Source of the DNA: Amycolatopsis sp. DSM 110486
GTDB lineage: Bacteria; Actinomycetota; Actinomycetes; Mycobacteriales; Pseudonocardiaceae
Direction: 5' to 3'
DNA length: 64,000 nucleotides
Assembly: GCF_019468465.1 (NCBI RefSeq)
Contig: NZ_CP080519.1
Coordinates: 6,875,001-6,939,000, forward strand
Both the position numbers and the translations under genes were made by a program. Below, in pieces: positions 52,301 through 58,094 of the stretch (the first letter of the stretch is position 1; each line of letters starts with the position of its first letter). The notes under the pieces are model-generated. The model did not search any database, was not told the origin of the DNA, and was given only the letters and a program-made list of their open reading frames with translations.

Positions 52301-52595
52301 TGAGGACAGTCCGCTCGCCGGGCTGCCCGAGGACGTCGCGCGCCGCCTGCCGGCCGTCTTCGCCGGCAACGTCGCGGTGGCGGGCCTGCCCGACGACGCG
52401 CCGGTCTACACCGGCCCGGTGCTGTTCTTCCTGGCCACCGAGGGCCGCGACGAGACGTTCCCCGAACCGGCCGACTGGGCGCCGTACGTGGCCGGGGAGT
52501 TCGAGGTGTGCGAGGTACCGGTGGCCCACGGTGAGCTGACGTCGCCCGCCGCGCTCGCCGTGGTCGGCCCGGAACTCGCGCGGCGGCTGCGCTGA
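46320..52595 (+). CDS. NRPS: partial C, A-PCP-C-PCP-C-PCP-TE
   Basis: The protein has 2091 residues from GTG 46320; no better start is visible. Domains: about 130 residues resembling the end of a condensation domain without HHxxxDG; A domain (about 180-670; YTSGSTGRPKGVVVTH, NLYGPTEAAVEV, NGKLDRKRLPEP); PCP1 (Ser717, GGQSLLAV); C domain with VVHHIAGDGWS; PCP2 (Ser1262); C domain with VMHHIAVDGWS; PCP3 (Ser1792); type I thioesterase (GWSFGG, Ser1925). The pocket residues read about D-V-P-H-S-S-L-V-E, with Pro at position 239, matching no substrate I know. The two C-PCP units lack adenylation domains and must be loaded in trans. Confidence 0.95.
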   Translation: MRSSSGADEFEPALVGEGAPGAEWQSIALATRLPCGVPGERAWLGAWAIALGATLGRTEVCFGAGEDTVFAHLDPDRTVAELLTGLDHRSGHRKGRYDTAFGESGDKDVVVVVDRGVLRHRTDAARARSLAVRLELALAAVVTTPGARLRELDLLTRQEREDALVGWQGEVVELPATTLPDLITETVRRVPAATALRFEGASVTYAELAARANRLAHHLSALGAGPRSVVAVAVPRSVELVVALLAVHKLAAAYLPLDRDHPRERLATVLEEARPAVVLTTGPEADLPDGHPVLALDDPAVVAALEAEPETPPSIRVAGDDPAYVIYTSGSTGRPKGVVVTHAAIVNRLLWMQSRYPLTESDRVVQKTPITFDVSVPELFGPLIAGAVLVLARPGGHRDPAYLAGLFTGEGVTCAHFVPSMLQVFLQDPAAARCASLRRISCSGEALSPQTRDRCLALLDVQLLNLYGPTEAAVEVTYWDCGGDEPGAPVPIGLPVWNTRLYVLDAVSRPVPVGVPGELYLAGAQLAIGYLNRPDLTEERFGSDPFGPPGSRMYRTGDVVRRRADGVVEYLGRADDQVKIRGFRVELGEVESVVRRAPGVVHAAVVVRPDRFGEPRIVAYPVSAGGVLDVAALRAFVAGVVPDYMVPAAFVRLDELPVTANGKLDRKRLPEPAAVATGAGGSARTEREAQLCRLFSDVLELPGIGVGDDFFALGGQSLLAVRLLSRIRTVLGADLDLATVFDAPTPAELARALDAAAPRPERRALRPASRPERVPLSAAQRGMWLLNRLEGPSATYNIPLSLTLRGPLDVTALGAALRELVTRHEILRTGYREIDGAPVQVVREPRIPLDVVRAEPAGLADRVRVEARRPFDLTRDPVVRATLFAVTEEHHVLLLVVHHIAGDGWSIRPIADDLAAAYLSEVDGVPASRPPLPIQYADYARWQAETLEPVLAEQLSYWERRLAGAPAELALPADRPRPAGGESSAHRAGLVEFTVDATVTGRLRELATRHRVTLFMVLHAGLAALLTRLGAGEDLPIGSVVAGRPDEALEELVGFFVNTLVLRTDTSGNPGFGELLDRVREADLAAFRYQDAPFDLVVERLNPPRPPGRHPLFQTMLVLQNTATAGFGAGALTGEVEELPVGEAKFDLCVTFTEHPTGLAAVLEYATDLFDEETADLLATALRDVLAELATAPDTRVGELAVPEELVGRGTPPVAEPAGTAAVVTGPPRTAQEELLLAAFRDLLGRPDIDLGGNFFEFGGYSLLAVRLVSRVRAVLGVDLTVRQLFETPTVAGLAGYLRGASGPSRPALTRQPAEPDQIPLSHAQQRLWFLNHVSGPTGTYNVPWAFRARGPLDLAALRAAVRDVVTRHEPLRTVFPDVAGVPAQRLLDPGEVTVAVVDGDADLVFRQHAGRGFDLAVDAPLRVTVIVVAPDEHVVLFVMHHIAVDGWSLNVLARDFATAYRARLGGNAPGWSELPVRYVDYTAWQDRLDTTEGLAYWRRALAGSPDTIALPTSGDRPDAPAGEVRLALGTGAHAGLQELARAHGVTLFMVLQAAVAVVLTRTGSGTDLPIGTAVAGRADDALADLVGFFVNTLVLRVDTSGEPSFAGLLERVREVDLAAYVHEDLPFDRLVEALNPHRSGTNQALFQVSVVLNEGDPLPPRLPGLVVTPGPEAGPTAKFDLAFTFTERDGLAGLVEYSTGRFDAATVTVLAECVSAVLEAVLRAPDVPIGEIDLPRLPARAAGPVTRQRTAGPEVIADPEVTEALRRLFADVLERADVDPHDNFFELGGYSLTAARLVGTIRRSLGTDVAVRTLFEAPTPVALAARLGADRRTERASSLEPVFALRATGSGTPLFCVAPAAGIGWVYSGLLGWLGAGNPVFALQSRALGEPAALGESAEEIVAGHLARIRAVRPHGPYALLGWSFGGAVAHRLAARLQAEGEVVELVSIMDGYPARTGRPRDPQDPELIGELLASLGLDEGLPGQDFVKIVSHEDSPLAGLPEDVARRLPAVFAGNVAVAGLPDDAPVYTGPVLFFLATEGRDETFPEPADWAPYVAGEFEVCEVPVAHGELTSPAALAVVGPELARRLR

Positions 52596-52602
52596 CGGCG
52601 AA

Positions 52603-52634
52603 GGGCGCGGGGGCGGCTCGCCGTCCCCGCGCCC
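52603..52634. terminator. Bidirectional terminator after the NRPS gene
   Basis: GGGCGCGGGG pairs with CCCCGCGCCC across a 12-base loop, between convergent stops of the NRPS (52595) and thioesterase (52645) genes. Confidence 0.8.
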
Positions 52635-52644
52635 TCGAGAAGGG

Positions 52645-53361
52645 TCAGGACACGTCCATCGGCGCGCGGACGCACCGGTCCAGCTCGGCGATGAGGTTCC
52701 CGGGATTCTCGGTGAAGTACATGTGCGCACCCGGCAGCGCCACGAAGTCCACCCCGGACCCGCCGACCTCGGCCCAGCCCGCGGCGTCGGCTTCGGACAC
52801 CAGCTCGTCGTGCTCACCGCGCAGCACTGTGATCGGCACGGGCAGCGGGAGCCGGGAGCTCGGCTCGTACTCGTCGGCGATGGTCATGTCCGCCCGCAGG
52901 GCGGGCAGGACGACCTCGCGCAGGTCCGGGTCGGCGAGGGCGGCGTGGCGGTAGCCGACGAGGTCGGCGAGCCGCGACACGAACTCGTCGTCGGACAGGG
53001 CGGCGGTGCCCAGCCGCACCCGGGGTGCCCAGGGCGAGGCGATGCCGCTCACCACGAGCCGCCGCGGGAGCGGCAGCGCCCGGGTGACGAGCGCCTGCGC
53101 CGTCTCGTAGGCCGCCAGTGCGCCGAAGCTGTGTCCGAAGAGGACGAACGGGCCGCCGGCCGCGGCCTCGGCGGCCTTCGCGGCCACCACGTCGACCACC
53201 TCGGCCATGGTGGTCAGCGGCTGGTCGAGGAACTGTTCCTCGCGCCCGGGCAGCTGCACCGGCACGAGCGACAGGCGATCGCCGGCGTGCTCGCGCCACT
53301 GCCGGAACAGGCTCGCACCGGCGCCGGCGAACGGCACGCACACCAGGCTGGTCGTCGTCAT
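52645..53361 (-). CDS. Type II thioesterase (second copy)
   Basis: The protein has 238 residues from ATG 53361, overlapping the A-PCP gene stop (ATGA). It has VCVPFAGAGASLFRQWREHAG, the nucleophile FVLFGHSFGALAAYETA, TVLRGEHDELVS and the catalytic His in LPGAHMYFTENP. It edits misprimed carrier domains. Its coupling to the A-PCP gene suggests it serves the NRPS part of the line, while the thioesterase at 34674 is coupled to the PKS extender gene. Confidence 0.92.
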   Translation of the reverse strand: MTTTSLVCVPFAGAGASLFRQWREHAGDRLSLVPVQLPGREEQFLDQPLTTMAEVVDVVAAKAAEAAAGGPFVLFGHSFGALAAYETAQALVTRALPLPRRLVVSGIASPWAPRVRLGTAALSDDEFVSRLADLVGYRHAALADPDLREVVLPALRADMTIADEYEPSSRLPLPVPITVLRGEHDELVSEADAAGWAEVGGSGVDFVALPGAHMYFTENPGNLIAELDRCVRAPMDVS

Positions 53362-55115
53362 GGGGTCGCCTCCTGCTTGGTTCGGACGAGTTCGGTCATC
53401 GCGGTCAGGGAGGAATGGGCGTACAGCTCCCGCATCGAGACGGCCGGCAGGCCGGCGCCCGCGAGCTCGTTGCCCAGCCGGGCGGCCAGCAGCGAGTTCC
53501 CGCCGAGCTCGAAGAAGTTGTCCCCGGCCGCGACCGGGCCGCCGAGCAGTCCTTCCCACAGCCGGGCGATCCGCTTGGTCAGCGGGTCGTCGTGCGGGCC
53601 CGGTCCCGACGCGCCGGACGGGGGAGCGGGCGCGGGCAAGCGCGTGGTGTCGACCTTGCCGTTGGCGTTGAGCGGAAGCGCGGGAACGGCGGTCAGCGTG
53701 TCGGGGACCAGGTGCGCGGGCATTCGCGTGGCCAGCCGCCGGCGCAGCTCCGCCAGCCTGTCGGGCGCGGTGGTCACCACGTACGCGTCGAGGCCTGTGG
53801 AACTCCGGGGGACGACCGCCGCCGCGGTGACCGCGGGATCGTCGGTCAGGGCCTGGCGGACCTCGCCGAGCTCGATCCGGTGACCGCGGATCTTGACCTG
53901 GTCGTCGAGGCGCCCGAGGTGCTCCAGCTCGCCGTCGGGCAGCTCCCGCCCGCGATCGCCGCTGCGGTACAGCGTGCCGGGGCCTTCCGGGTCGGGGAGG
54001 AACCGCTCGGCGGTCAGCTCGGGCCGGTCGAGGTAGCCCAGGGCCACGCCGGCGCCCCCGACGTGGATCTCGCCGGGCTGCCCGGCCGGCACCCGGGTGC
54101 CGTGCTCGTCGAGCAGCCGCACGGTCCAGCCTGGCAGCGGGCGGCCGACCGAGCGGGAGCCGAGCGCGACGTCGGCGGCGGTCAGCGTGCGCGCCGTGAC
54201 GTGCACCGTGGTTTCGGTGATGCCGTACATGTTCTCCACGCGTGCGTGCGGGTACCGGTCGAACCACGGGCCGAGCGTGCGGACGTCGAGCGGTTCACCG
54301 CCGAACACCAGCAGGCGGACGGAAAGCCCGCCGCCGGCGAACGCCGGGGTGGCGAGCAGCGGGGCGAACGCCGACGGCGTCTGGTTCAGCACCGTCACGT
54401 GTTCGCGCTCCAGCAGGGCGTGGAACTCGGCGGGATCACGGGCGGTCCAATGGGGGACGACCACCAGCCGGCCGCCGGTCATCAGGCACACCCACATCTC
54501 CCACACCGAGAAGTCGAAGGCGAAGGAGTGGAACAGGGTCCACACATCGCTCCCGGACAACTCGAACTCCGCCGCGGTGGCGTCGAGCAGTGCGACGACC
54601 GTCCGATGGGCAACGAGCACGCCCTTGGGTCGCCCGGTGGAGCCGGAGGTGTGGATGACATACGCGACATCGCCCGCGGCCGGTCCGGCCGGGGCGGGCC
54701 GGTCATCCGCGGCAGGCGACGCCACGTCCACGACCCGTGCGCCTTCGACGGCGGTGGCGGAATTCCCGACCACCACGTCGATTCCGGTGTCCGCGGCGAT
54801 GAACGCGAGCCGCTCGGCGGGGTAGTCCGGATCGAGCGGCACGTACGCGGCGCCGGCCTTCAGCACGGCGAGCAGCGCGACGACCAGCTCCGTGCCGCGG
54901 GGCAGCCCGACCCCGACCCGGTCGCCGGGCGACACTCCGGCCGCGGCCAGGGTCCGGGCGAGGTCCGAGGAGCGCCGGTGCAGCTGCGCGTAGGTGAGCG
55001 TGGTGCCGTCGGACGTCACGGCCGGGCGGTCCGGTGCGGCCGCGGCCTGACGGGCGAACAGGGACACGATCGTGCGCTCGGGGAGGGCGCCGGACTTCGC
55101 GGGTGACGACTTCAC
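53358..55115 (-). CDS. Stand-alone NRPS A-PCP didomain, threonine-like code
   Basis: The protein has 585 residues from GTG 55115 (start uncertain, weak ribosome site). Adenylation domain with LTYAQLHRRSSDLARTL, VIHTSGSTGRPKGVLVAH, SFAFDFSVWEMWVCL, VLNQTPSAFAPLL, VFGGEPLDV, NMYGITETTVHV and NGKVDTTRLP, then a PCP with FFELGGNSLLAARL. Aligned to GrsA, the pocket reads D-F-W-N-V-G-M-V-H-K, one conservative change from the classic threonine code. Probably activates L-threonine (or a close analogue) and hands it to one of the A-less C-PCP units of the large NRPS. The type II thioesterase gene is coupled downstream. Confidence 0.93.
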   Translation of the reverse strand: MKSSPAKSGALPERTIVSLFARQAAAAPDRPAVTSDGTTLTYAQLHRRSSDLARTLAAAGVSPGDRVGVGLPRGTELVVALLAVLKAGAAYVPLDPDYPAERLAFIAADTGIDVVVGNSATAVEGARVVDVASPAADDRPAPAGPAAGDVAYVIHTSGSTGRPKGVLVAHRTVVALLDATAAEFELSGSDVWTLFHSFAFDFSVWEMWVCLMTGGRLVVVPHWTARDPAEFHALLEREHVTVLNQTPSAFAPLLATPAFAGGGLSVRLLVFGGEPLDVRTLGPWFDRYPHARVENMYGITETTVHVTARTLTAADVALGSRSVGRPLPGWTVRLLDEHGTRVPAGQPGEIHVGGAGVALGYLDRPELTAERFLPDPEGPGTLYRSGDRGRELPDGELEHLGRLDDQVKIRGHRIELGEVRQALTDDPAVTAAAVVPRSSTGLDAYVVTTAPDRLAELRRRLATRMPAHLVPDTLTAVPALPLNANGKVDTTRLPAPAPPSGASGPGPHDDPLTKRIARLWEGLLGGPVAAGDNFFELGGNSLLAARLGNELAGAGLPAVSMRELYAHSSLTAMTELVRTKQEATP

Positions 55116-55291
55116 GGTGGGTCTGGTCCATTCGTCCGAAGTGGATCGTGCGGCGCAGCCGCGCCGCGAGATCAACGGTATCCGTGCGGGCTCGGACTTC
55201 CGGGGAAGAACAACGGCATTTGGGCCGGGCCGCGCCGCGCGCGCAACTGCCGGTCGGGTTGCCGGGCGCGGGCGGGTGGTGCTGGTAGAAA

Positions 55292-55312
55292 CCGCGGCAG
55301 CGCCTGCCGCGG
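55292..55312. promoter_or_regulatory. Perfect palindrome upstream of the A-PCP gene
   Basis: CCGCGGCAG-CGC-CTGCCGCGG, a 9-bp perfect dyad 180 bases upstream of the A-PCP start. It contains the CGGCAG/CTGCCG pair also seen at 46232 and 57427. It may be an operator or part of the transcript leader. Confidence 0.4.
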
Positions 55313-55334
55313 CACGGAAATCCGGGCGGGGGCA

Positions 55335-55379
55335 CGCGTTCGACCACGAGGTCCGGATCGGGCCTCGTGGTCGAACGCG
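55335..55379 (-). terminator. Terminator after the P450 gene
   Basis: CGCGTTCGACCACGAGG and its exact reverse complement form a 17-bp perfect stem around an 11-base loop, 21 bases beyond the P450 stop. It separates the P450 transcript from the A-PCP gene. Confidence 0.85.
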
Positions 55380-55399
55380 GGCGGCGCGGCGCCGGAAAC

Positions 55400-56620
55400 T
55401 CAGGAGGGGGTGACGTCCAGCGGCAGCCGCCGCACGCCGATGAGGCTCTTCGGGTGGTGGAACAGGGTCGGCTCGTCGGTGGCGACGGCGAACGACTGGT
55501 ACCGCTCCAGCAGGTGCTCGAGCGCGATGCGCGTTTCCAGCCGCGCCAGCGGGGCACCGAGGCAGAAGTGCATGCCCTGCCCGAAACCGAGGTGCCGGTT
55601 CGGGCTGCGGTGCGGGTCGAACCGGTCCGGGTCGGGGTAGGCCGCTTCGTCCCGGTTGGCCGAAGCCACCCAGAGCGTGAGCATCTGGCCCGCCGGAATG
55701 GTCCGGCCGCCCACCTCGGACTCGCGCTTGGTGATCCGGGCGAGGCGGGAGAACGCCGGGCGCATCCGGACGACCTCTTCGACGGCGTCGGGGATCAGGC
55801 CGGGGTTCGCGCGCAGTTCCGCCACGGCGCCGGGGTTCTCGTCGAGAGCCAGCACGGTGTTGCCCAGGACGGCGGTCGTGGTGATGTGGCCGGCGAGCAG
55901 CAGCAGGGCGACGAACCCGCACACCTCGTCGTCCGACAGCCGTTCCCCGTCCAGCTCGACCTGTACCAGCTGGCTCAGCAGATCGTCGCCGGGCGCGGAG
56001 CGGATCTTCGCGACGTGGTCGGTCAGGTAGGCGTGCATCTCGGCCGCGGTCGTGGCGAACCCGATCACCTCGGCCTCGGTCGGCAGCGCGTTCTCCGACC
56101 CGCCGTTGGCGAGGATGAACGCGTCGGCCCAGCGCTGGAAATGCGGCCGGTCCTCGCTCGGCACCCCGACCACCTCGGCGATCACGGTCACCGGCAGCGG
56201 GTGGCTGAGGTGCCCGACCAAGTCGATCCGCTCCTGCCCGGCGACCTCGTCGAGCAGGGCGCGGGTCAGCTCGTGGATGCGGGGCGCGAGCTCGTTGACG
56301 AACCGGGGCGTGAACGCCTTGCTGACCAGGCTGCGCAGCTTGCGGTGCAGCGGCGCGTCCATGCCGACGATGTTGCTCCGGTTGATCCACTCCATGCCCG
56401 GGAACGACGGGATGAGCGCGCTCATGTCACTCGAGTACGTCTCGGGGTCGGCGAGCACGCGGGTGATGTCGGCGTGCCGGAACACGTGCCAGACGCCGGG
56501 GGTTTCGTCCTGGCTCACCGGTTCCGTCGCGCGCATCTCGGTGAACCAGGCCAACAGCGAACTCAAGGACTCCGGGGTGATCTGCTCGGCATCCGCTCCG
56601 GCGGTGGTCATCTGCTGCAC
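55400..56620 (-). CDS. Cytochrome P450
   Basis: The protein has 406 residues from ATG 56620. I-helix LLLLAGHITTTAVL (oxygen activation), K-helix EEVVRMRP with ExxR, and the heme loop FGQGMHFCLGAPLARLE are complete. It is a soluble bacterial class I P450 needing a ferredoxin not encoded here. It probably hydroxylates or epoxidises the polyketide-peptide late in the pathway. A 14-bp inverted repeat with TAGGGGT/ACCCCTA lies 101 bases upstream, shared with the divergent DUF1579 gene. Confidence 0.95.
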   Translation of the reverse strand: MQQMTTAGADAEQITPESLSSLLAWFTEMRATEPVSQDETPGVWHVFRHADITRVLADPETYSSDMSALIPSFPGMEWINRSNIVGMDAPLHRKLRSLVSKAFTPRFVNELAPRIHELTRALLDEVAGQERIDLVGHLSHPLPVTVIAEVVGVPSEDRPHFQRWADAFILANGGSENALPTEAEVIGFATTAAEMHAYLTDHVAKIRSAPGDDLLSQLVQVELDGERLSDDEVCGFVALLLLAGHITTTAVLGNTVLALDENPGAVAELRANPGLIPDAVEEVVRMRPAFSRLARITKRESEVGGRTIPAGQMLTLWVASANRDEAAYPDPDRFDPHRSPNRHLGFGQGMHFCLGAPLARLETRIALEHLLERYQSFAVATDEPTLFHHPKSLIGVRRLPLDVTPS

Positions 56621-56720
56621 TCCTGTCGTACGGGACGGTTGCGCGGCGAACTCGACGCCTGGACCTTATGCGGCCGGCGGCGCCGTTTTGCCTGGTCAGG
56701 GTGGTCAACGGGGTGAACGG

Positions 56721-56752
56721 TAGGGGTAGGCGCGCTCCCGCGCCTACCCCTA
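56721..56752. promoter_or_regulatory. 14-bp inverted repeat between P450 and DUF1579 genes
   Basis: TAGGGGTAGGCGCG-CTCC-CGCGCCTACCCCTA, perfect arms, in the divergent region. Each arm presents TAGGGGT toward one of the two genes, so it is a good candidate for the activator's double site. Confidence 0.65.
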
Positions 56753-56910
56753 GCGGACCCCATGCCCGCCCGTGCGCCGCGCCGATCCCCTAACCTCCGC
56801 GCCGCGTGGTTGTCGGTGCTGGTTCGTGATCCTTAGGTTCGGTGCCGAGGCCTGGCGGTGGTGTGCGCACCGAAGACGCCGCGTGGTCCGCGAACCCGAG
56901 GAGACGACTC

Positions 56911-57426
56911 ATGAGCACGCAAGATGTGGCCGCGCCCGACTCCGCCGAAAGCACGAACGGCAAGGTGGAGTTCCCGGCTCGCCCGCCGGCGCCCGTGCAG
57001 ATGCACGAACTGGACTTCCTGCTCGGCGAGTTCCGGTGCGAATACACCAATCTCACCACGGACCCGGTGAGTTCGGGCGTGGCCACCTGGACAACGGTGC
57101 CGATTCTGGGCGGGCATTACTACGAGATGACGCAGACGGTGCCGGTTCCGGGCGTCAGCAGCCGCTGGGTGTTCGGCTGGAATCAAGCGGACTCCACATT
57201 CTTCACAAGTTATTACGACGATTGGGGTAACCACGGGGCAACCAAATGCGAGGGGTGGCAAGACGGCGAGCTCAAATGCACCGGTGACTACTTCGCGTTC
57301 GGGCAGCCCTTCGTGTTCCAGGAGGTCTTCGCCCAGGTCGACGACGACCACTACACCAAGCACGGCTTCGTGCGCCAGGCGGACGCCTGGGTGCCGGTCG
57401 ACGTGATCCACTGCCACCGCGTCTGA
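56911..57426 (+). CDS. DUF1579-like protein
   Basis: The protein has 171 residues from ATG 56911 with GAGGAGA upstream. Resembles DUF1579 lipocalin-like beta-barrel proteins: HELDFLLGEFRCEYTNL near residue 34, GGHYYEMTQT, WVFGWNQADSTFFTSYYDDWGNHG and KHGFVRQADAWVPVDVIHC. No catalytic motif is known for the family; related small barrels bind hydrophobic ligands. It lies in the cluster between the P450 and the LAL activator, divergent from the P450, and may bind an intermediate or act as a cyclase/isomerase. Confidence 0.75.
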   Translation: MSTQDVAAPDSAESTNGKVEFPARPPAPVQMHELDFLLGEFRCEYTNLTTDPVSSGVATWTTVPILGGHYYEMTQTVPVPGVSSRWVFGWNQADSTFFTSYYDDWGNHGATKCEGWQDGELKCTGDYFAFGQPFVFQEVFAQVDDDHYTKHGFVRQADAWVPVDVIHCHRV

Positions 57427-57445
57427 CTGCCGACGGGTCCGGCAG
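57427..57445 (+). terminator. Hairpin directly after the DUF1579 gene
   Basis: CTGCCG-ACGGGTC-CGGCAG starts at the first base after the stop codon. The stem is short for a terminator and a regulatory role is possible. Confidence 0.4.
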
Positions 57446-58094
57446 ACCGGCTCCCCCGGGCGACGTCCCGGTGTCCGGGGACCGGTTTGCCTGATCGGGC
57501 AGTGGCGGCCAGGAGTTCGGGCAGACTTCGGCCTCCGTGGGACTGCCCGGTTCGTCGTGTACGCCTCGCCTGCTCCGGTGCGCGGCCGGGTGCGCCGGGG
57601 GATCGGGTCACCTGCGCTGGTAGCCATCGCGCGGGAGCACGATCACCGGCGGATCACGGCACGTGGGCGAACGAACACGCCGTCGTGGAGCCCGGGGCAA
57701 CGGTTCGCCGGGCGCCTTGACAGGAGCGACGGTGATCGTATCCTCAGAGTTATGAGCGTCATCGAGGGAATCGATATCGAATCGGCGACGGCGCTGCGCA
57801 CTATGGTCTTCTGGTGAAATTCGATTGAACCAATCGAGTGTTCACGCATTTTTTGTGTGACTTCGAAGCGGGACGAGAAGTACTGTCCGGTGTGCTCAAT
57901 GACGAGTTCCGGAATTCCCGGATGATTTCCGGATGCGTCTCGGAAAGCGAACTGCTTTCGCCCGCCGTCGGCGCGGCCGTGCCACTTCGACCGCCGATGG
58001 CTCGACGGGAATCGACGCAGGACGGGCTTGACGCCGCTTGTCTTGAGCAACCCTGGCCGGCGGCCGGATTTTCGCACACGGCGGGGAGACACCG
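57446..58094. other. Long intergenic region before the LAL activator
   Basis: No gene supported in about 650 bases. The middle is less GC-rich than its surroundings and holds TCGATATCGA (57771-57780) and the dyad at 57821-57837. It is likely the promoter and leader of the activator gene. Confidence 0.5.
57821..57837. promoter_or_regulatory. Dyad TCGATTG-AAC-CAATCGA upstream of the LAL gene
   Basis: A perfect 7-bp dyad with a three-base centre in an AT-richer patch, 258 bases before the activator start. Probably binds an unlinked regulator that controls entry into production. Confidence 0.5.
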
